This document shows positions 58,236 through 64,000 of a stretch of DNA of 64,000 bases, piece by piece (the first letter of the stretch is position 1; every line of letters starts with the position of its first letter). The stretch lies in contig JARKIF010000030.1 of the NCBI GenBank assembly GCA_029378245.1, forward strand, positions 186,001 through 250,000, written 5' to 3'. This DNA comes from Roridomyces roridus. Taxonomy: Eukaryota > Basidiomycota > Agaricomycetes > Agaricales > Mycenaceae. Under the pieces are notes generated by a model that saw only the letters and a program-made list of their open reading frames with translations, was not told the origin of the DNA and did not search any database. A program made the translations under genes and the position numbers.

Positions 58236-58604
58236 TCAAGAGCAGACGAACGAGTTGACGCTGGTGCCGACGTTGACATTGATACACTCGCCGCTGCCCT
58301 CGGTGCCGAAGTTGAACGACTCGCCGGTGCAGTCGTCGTTGGTGAAGAGGACGACATTGCCGTTTCCGTTGAGGACCTAACACCATAATAATTAGTGTGA
58401 GTGAGAATACTGGGAACGGCAGATACTGACCTGGAAAGAGTGTCTGTTTTGGAAGCCCCCACAATCGCCGTTGCACGAGACGACGGAGCCTTCCGCGCCG
58501 TTGCAGGTGTCGCCGCTGAAGGCGACAAAGTTGGAAGCGTTGGCTTGGAGTGCTGTAGCAAGGATGGCGACGGTGACGAGCTTAAGAGAGATGGTGAATT
58601 GCAT
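58236..58604 (-). CDS. Small secreted Cys-containing protein, crystallin-like repeat pattern
   Basis: Exons (minus) 58604-58431 and 58376-58236; 54-nt GT-AG intron; 104 aa. Signal peptide MQFTISLKLVTVAILATALQA. Mature protein has about six Cys (GDTCNGAEGSVVSCNGDCGG; DDCTG; GECINV; FVCS) and two similar halves with F-x-G-D/N-x-C-x-G and G-x-x-x-x-F patterns. This resembles small secreted proteins common in agarics that may adopt a beta/gamma-crystallin-like fold; that is an inference. Intact. Confidence 0.75.
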
Positions 58605-58689
58605 TGTTTCTGCGATTGACTTGAGGGAGGTCGGTTGACTTCTGGGAGTTCGACCTTTTGTGCGGCTGGTATTTATGCGATTTGGAGTT

Positions 58690-59395
58690 GCAGATGGGAT
58701 TTTTCTGGGCGTTCATCTTGGTGATCAGTCCGTGGCGAGGGTTCGATTCCCTCCAACGGCATTTGCTCTAGTAAAGTCTGCAAGCTTCTTTTTCTTCCGC
58801 TGGATGCAGATTCTTTGACCGTCTTGTATTTCCTTTTGTTTCCCCTCGAAGTGAGGGGCGCGCTCAGAGTCAGTGGGTGTGAGCGATGAGTCCTCGTCGA
58901 TCGTGGCAGGGCGGAATGAATCATGATCGTGAGTAGGCAGTGGGGGTTCAATTGCCCGCGAGGGCATGTGTTGCTGGGTGAAGAGATTTTTGGATGGAGA
59001 TTGAAGCCCTTGTTTTTTTCCCCCCCGTGAAGCGCTGAGTGAGTGTGAGGGATGTACGACTTGATCTTGGTGATCACCTACCTCGAATAACATCGGTCTA
59101 TGAAGAGTCAGTAGGTGAGGGTTCGATTCCCTCCGAGGACGTGCCTTGACTGGACGGGATTTTTTTTAGATGGAAATTGGAGCCCTTCTTCCTTTCTTCG
59201 AGGTGTGTTGCTGAGTGAGTGTGAGGGAGTCTTCCGAGAGCATGACGATGTTCACGAATCACGACCAATTTTTTGGATGAAGATTGGAACCCTTCTTGCT
59301 TCAGGGTTTGGCCGAGGTTTGGCCGCGAAGTGTTTGAAGGAGGAGCCCTTGCGGCCTCCTCAGTCTTGGAGATCACCTATTTGAAGTGCATACAT
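58690..59395. repeat. Degenerate repeat cluster with tRNA-like T-arm motifs, before the LINE
   Basis: GAGGGTTCGATTCCCTCC occurs at 58737 and 59117 (perfect 5-bp stem with 7-nt loop as in a tRNA T-arm). Also repeated: GCTGAGTGAGTGTGAGGG (59033, 59211), TTTTTGGATGAAGATTG-like words followed by GAACCCTT/GAAGCCCTT (58987, 59168, 59271), GATCTTGGTGATCA. No complete tRNA cloverleaf can be built. Confidence 0.65.
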
Positions 59396-59397
59396 AG

Positions 59398-61512
59398 GTT
59401 GCAGCTGAATCCGACGAAATCTTATCTCCAATTCAAAGCATATGCCAGGATTGGAAGGACAAAATAGTGGAAATTGGCCTTGAGTGTACACGGAGAGTCA
59501 AGGATGACTTTGACCGCCAAATTAAAGATCTGCAAGTAAAATTGAGCCTGGTCATCCATGATGAGACAATTCCACAGGCTGATAGATACCTCTCTGCCTA
59601 CCTGATCGAGCAAAAGATACAAGCAATAGTTGATGAACGCGCTGAGAAGCGCCGGGTACTCAGTGAAGCAAGATTTCAAATAGAGGGTGAATCACTGCAG
59701 ACTAAGACATGGACAAAGGCTTCCAAAGGTTATAAACCAACAGAGGCTATATATGAGTTTAGAAGTAACCCGGAGGATGAAGTACGAGCAGAATACACCA
59801 CTAACCCAAAGAACATGGCTCAAATGGCCCGTGATTACCACGAGAAACTACAGGAAAAGGATCCCTGTGATGAATATGCTAGGATAGTGGCCACTGAGGT
59901 CACACTTGATGCATGTAACTCGAAATTGACTCCAGATGAGTTTGCAAAGATGGATGTAGATCTTACTGTAGAAAGCATCCGCGACTCGTTGAGACTTTCA
60001 AATAATGGAAAGGCACCTGGACTCGATGGAATTCCGTATGAATTCTACAAGATGTTAGACCTGAAATATTGTCTCAGAAAGGAAAATGGACCCAAGATTT
60101 TTGACATAATCGGACTGCTTCACAAACTATTTACAGATATTGAAACACACGGGTTGAATAAGGGATCAAAGTTCCACATGGGTTGGATGTGCCCAATATA
60201 TAAGAAAGGCAGCAGAGCCCTTATATCAAACTACCGACCAATTACTTGTCTAAACACAGATTACAAGCTCATGACAAAGGCCTACTCCCTACGCCTCATG
60301 ACAGTTGCTGGATCTCTAGTGCATCCAGATCAGGCAGGTTTCATGAAAGGTCGAAGAATTGAAGACCAAGTTAAACTGGCAAAATACTTGCTTGACTATG
60401 CAGATGTATCGGAGGTCAATGGCACTCTGGTCTCATTGGATCAGGAGAAGGCCTATGACCGAATCAAACATGACTACCTCGAGAAAGTCCTCAACCATAT
60501 GGGCCTTCCACAGCGTTTTACACAAACTGTACTGAACCTATACAGTAATGCACAGACCATGGTCATGATAAATGGCGAGCTGAGCACACCATTCACTGTC
60601 ACTCGAGGAGTGCGCCAAGGGGATCCACTATCATGTCTACTGTTTAACCTGGCTATTGAGCCACTTGCATGTTGGCTACGCAGCTCAAAATTAGCCGGCA
60701 TAAAAATCCCGGGAACAGACCGGAGACTTCTGGTATCCCTATTTGCTGATGATACGACAATCTATCTTTCCCACCGTGATTCATGGAACAGCTTATGGCG
60801 CATACTAGACACCTGGAAATTGGCCTCGGGGGCCAAGTTCAATGCTTCAAAAACTATTGTTGTGCCATTTGGTAGTGCAAAGTACCGCACAACTGTTATA
60901 GTCAAACGGCGACTGGATGCTGCAAAAGTAGACGATCAAATTGACGATAATATAGTCATCTTGACTGATGGGAATTGCTTCAGGATGCTGGGTGCATTTT
61001 TAGGAAACAAGATACCTTATATGACTCCATGGCCCTCAGTGCTAGAAAAAATTAGGGGAGATGTAACTAGGTGGATGTATTCCAGCCCCGGACTCGAAGG
61101 AAAGTGACACATTGGGAATATGTCATTTGGAAACAGAACTCAATACTTGACCAGGACCCAAGGAATGCCTGATGAAATTCTGGAAACCCTTCAACGACAA
61201 CTCCAATCCTTCATTTGGGATGGAAAAAAGGCAAGAGTTGGCCATGAGACAATGCGTCTCCCCATTGAGAAGGGTGGCAGGGCAATTGTGGACCTTGCAA
61301 CAAGAAATGTGGCAATTGACCTTTGGAACTTTAAAATCTACATGAGCCAGGGAGATGACCGACCTTCCTGGTGCTTCCTTGTGGACAAACTAATCATTCG
61401 GGTGCTGGAAGATAGCTACATTAAGCTAACAAAGGGGATGGCAGTGAACATATTCCTCCAAAACATTGAATTACCCTTGTCGAAGAAGACCAAACTACCT
61501 CAGGACATCTAG
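59398..61512 (+). pseudogene. LINE reverse transcriptase, first part
   Basis: Open from 59398 to the in-frame TGA at 61105-61107; the same frame continues (NRTQYLTRTQGMPDEIL) to the TAG at 61510-61512. All RT blocks including FADD are present, so the catalytic site is intact but the protein is cut short after the RT domain. Confidence 0.85.
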
Positions 61513-61588
61513 AGGATGATCAAGGCTGCAAAGAAATACAGTTTCATTTTTTAATGGGAACCTAATAGATCTGAATGTAAAACTGGAG

Positions 61589-63611
61589 ATGCCAATTTGG
61601 AAACATGTTGGAGTGATCCCGGAACTCTATAAAAGGGCTTTGGCAAGGAGGAATTGTCCTTGTCTCAGACTGAATCACCGTGTTGAAACTGTGGATGATG
61701 CACTTTATATGGCCAACCAAAAGGAGTCAAATCCGAGGCATACTGTAAATGTTGGCTCCGGAATTGGAAGACAGAACTGTGGTTGCGACGACTGCCACTA
61801 TGATCGTGACATTCTAAATTGTGAGAACCCCGGTGAATGCATTAAAACAGCCCAAATGCTGATTATAAGTATCAATGAAAAATGGAGCCCGCTGATGAGC
61901 ATTGCAGGCCAAATGGGAGCTCTGGCATTATCTGAAGAAGAGAAAGAGGGAAACAACGGTGACCTTGCACCAAACAGTACAGTTTTCTCCTATGACCCCG
62001 ACTACACCCTGAGAGACATGGACGAAGGCTGCCGTATTTTTGCTGACAGAGACTTCAATAAGACAATCCCAGCTCGTCGGCAAGCTCCTGATCCGGCAAA
62101 TGAGCCAAGTTTACAAACCATTCATATTCACGCTCAAGTGCAAAGTGCTGGTCAACATGAACCCAAAATATATGCAGCAATCCGAATCGATGATTCAGAA
62201 GGACTGGGCATGGAACACAGGTTTCAGGTAACTTTTGATGACCAAAGTATCACACACAACTCAAGCAATGCATGGGTGGCAGGTCTCCTTATTGCACTAC
62301 AACGTACTAACATCCACGACCCCTTATTGATCTGTACACGGTCAGACATCCTCCCACACATGCTGGTAAAAAATAGATCACACTATGCAAATGATATGTT
62401 GAATCCAGCCTTCCCGGTACTATCAGCAGCAATCACAGCACTCAATGAGTGTACTGGAAGAGTACAGTTCAAACATATTACAGACACAGTACTACAGATA
62501 CGGAAGGATGATGAATTCAAAAGTATTGAAGTTGATACATCCCACGACATTATGTTTGACAATCCTGGCATTTCACTACATAGCGGCTCACAACGGACTT
62601 TCACTAAAATACTCAAAATGAGGTACCAAACACCCGAGCGGAAAAGTACCTTCAACAATGTTGAAAGAGTTAGGGCGACCATTAATGAGTCTTTTGCCTA
62701 TACCCCCTCGGATGCAGCAATCTGGAGATCCATCAGGGACAAAAAATTCCCAATCAATGTCCAAGGTTTCCTGTGGAAATGTTTCCACAACACATTTCAT
62801 GTTGGTGAATACTGGGATCATATTCCCGAGGCAGAAATCAGAGGTGAATGCCCAATATGTAGAGTACCCGAGAGCCTGGAGCATATAGCACTTGAGTGTG
62901 AGGCACCTGAGCGTCACTTGATTTGGGGCCTGACGGAACAACTATGGCACATAAAATATACTGATTGGCCAACTATAACTTGGGGTCTGGTTTTAGGTAA
63001 CAATCTGGTGAAATTCAAACAGAATGGAAAACCTATGCCACATAAAGATAGACTGTTCAGTACTGTAGTATTTCGTTCAATTCGTATAGTCACAGGTCAC
63101 AAGCGATTTTTCATACGGAAATTTTCGTATGTCACAGGGTCACAAGCAAAATTTTCGCCCCGCCGAGGTATGCCGGTACGTGCCGCCGCCTGCTGGCGGA
63201 TCAAATTTCCTTTTTGGGACGTGCCGGCCGTCGGCTACGAAAGGTTCCATTCGTATGAAATGTCACACGGCAAAGGGTCATTCGAATTGAACATAATACT
63301 ACAGTATCCTAGTTTCAACAGCTTGGCACCTGATCTGGAACTTACGTGTAGATCGGCGCATTCGACACCCTGATCAAGATATCTCCAAGTCTGGAATACA
63401 CAACCGTTGGGTTAGAACGATGAACTCTGCCCTTCAACGAGACCGTATCTTGACAGACAAGTTTAAATTTGGTCCACTAAGCTTCAACAAACAGGTAGTA
63501 CTTAACACCTGGAGTGGACTATTACTGGACGAAGATGCCCTGCCGGAAGATTGGATTAATGTCAGGGGGGTTTTAGTGGGTATTCTGCCCTTGAGAGCAG
63601 GTGTTGGTTAA
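61589..63611 (+). pseudogene. LINE C-terminal part (RNase H-like and Cys/His knuckle)
   Basis: In another frame than the RT part (MPIWKHVGVIPELYKRAL...). Contains IRIDDSEGLGMEHRF...SSNAWVAGLLIAL (RNase H-like, degenerate) and CPICRVPESLEHIALEC. Interrupted at 63061 by a MITE; beyond 63306 the frame resumes as ILVSTAWHLIWNLRVDRRI and ends at 63611. Confidence 0.8.
63061..63306. mobile_element. TA-flanked MITE inside the LINE, 242 bp
   Basis: Inverted ends CTGTAGTATT then, after two variable bases, GTTCAATTCG; TA at 63061-63062 and 63305-63306. Deleting the element and one TA joins RLFS directly to ILVSTAWHLIW in frame, which fixes the borders. Internal words TCACAGGTCACAAG / GTCACAGGGTCACAAG are repeated. 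Tc1/mariner type by target. Confidence 0.9.
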
Positions 63612-63736
63612 ACCGCACCTATGCAGGAGTCCCACACTGGTATAACATGCATAAAGGCATTTCCTCCTGAGCGGTTTTTTCCCGGCTTCTACTGGTATAC
63701 TTCTTCCAGTTACCCCCAGCGGATGTATATTAGAAT

Positions 63737-64000
63737 TGTTACGATCCGATTCCAAAAGACAAGTCCGGAGTAGATACCGGAACTCCGGTAGTGACCGGAG
63801 TTGGAAGGAGTCGACCGGAGGAGCGATCTAAGAGCACCACAGAGGAGTAGGGTGTCAAAGACGCCTTGCTATGTTGATAGGAAGGGAAGGAGTAGGAACC
63901 AGCCAAGACGAGTAGTCAAGAATGTCAATTATCAACTAAGGTTGAATACAGATAAGGAAAGTCTTATATACGAGTAAGTAGAGATATATGTCATTACCAC
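63737..64000 (+). mobile_element. Probable LTR start, cut by the window edge
   Basis: Begins TGTTACGATCCGATTCC, a start typical of Ty3/Gypsy LTRs, continues with CCGGAGT/ACTCCGG repeats and a TATA-like TTATATACGAG near 63963. No second LTR or end CA is inside the window, so this is tentative. Confidence 0.45.

Larger units (their letters stand above)
59398..63611 (+). mobile_element. Non-LTR retrotransposon (LINE), 5'-truncated and mutated
   Basis: Reverse-transcriptase part of the ORF2-type protein: GKAPGLDGIPYEFYK, SNYRPITCLNTDYKL, DQAGFMKGRRI, LVSLDQEKAYDRI, RGVRQGDPLSCLLFNLAIEPL and the active-site SLFADDTTIYL. A downstream RNase H-like region and a Cys/His knuckle CPICRVPESLEHIALEC follow, ending VLVGILPLRAGVG at 63611. 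No endonuclease domain is left; the frame opens at 59398 after a TAG. Lesions: TGA at 61105-61107 in frame, TAG at 61510-61512, a frame change between there and 61589, and a MITE at 63061-63306. It is richer in A/T than the surrounding genes. Inactive copy. Confidence 0.9.

Noticed and set aside
58700..58760. tRNA gene suggested by GGTTCGATTCC B-box
   Set aside because: T-arm is perfect but the 7 bases after it have no partner upstream, and no anticodon or D-arm can be drawn. Same for 59100-59150.

Overview
The window reads as nuclear DNA of a mushroom-forming basidiomycete (Agaricomycetes). Genes are split by many introns of 42-83 nt, mostly about 50 nt, with CTGAC/CTAAC-type branch sites. 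Family content fits: a KDZ transposase, hAT elements, expanded F-box/LRR-like families whose proteins begin MHRCL or end exon 1 with WRVxEW, MYND and BAHD-type proteins, small secreted proteins and an Iml2/TTC39 protein. All gene models were read by eye; exon phases were checked arithmetically, nothing was searched against a database.

Layout. 0-10.7 kb: a same-strand trio, a KOW-repeat protein (5' end outside the window), a KDZ transposase and a small Cys-rich protein. A 3.1 kb hAT transposon with an 8-bp target duplication sits inside the first intron of the KDZ gene. 10.7-12.6 kb: an array of palindromic GTGGGTATACCCAC motifs around a ~79-bp minisatellite. 12.6-19.2 kb: three related F-box/LRR-like genes, all broken, one by a 1.0 kb hAT-like element. 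19.4-19.9 kb: a 0.5 kb hAT-type MITE. 20.5-24.1 kb: two intact short-chain dehydrogenase/reductase (SDR) genes on the minus strand. 25.9-27.7 kb: an aspartic protease. 28.1-31.1 kb: a TPR-MYND gene split by a 1.47 kb inverted-repeat element. 31.8-36.9 kb: a damaged BAHD-type acyltransferase and two F-box/LRR-like genes. 36.9-39.5 kb: no gene recognised. 40.1-45.6 kb: a ~2 kb tandem duplication with an SDR pseudogene and an intact SDR, then an F-box gene. 46.2-54 kb: a truncated LRR-like gene, two low-complexity proteins of unknown function, a very small gene and a secreted protein. 54.5-57.1 kb: the Iml2/TTC39 gene. 58.2-58.6 kb: a small secreted protein. 59.4-63.6 kb: a 5'-truncated, mutated LINE holding a MITE. 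From about 63.74 kb: the probable start of an LTR.

The main theme is mobile-element traffic through gene families. At least four insertion sites can be resolved to the base because deleting the element restores an exon or intron: hAT in the KDZ intron, hAT-like MITE in an F-box exon, inverted-repeat element in the TPR-MYND exon, TA-flanked MITE in the LINE. The hAT insertion is the most striking, since the whole element could be spliced out as part of one intron.
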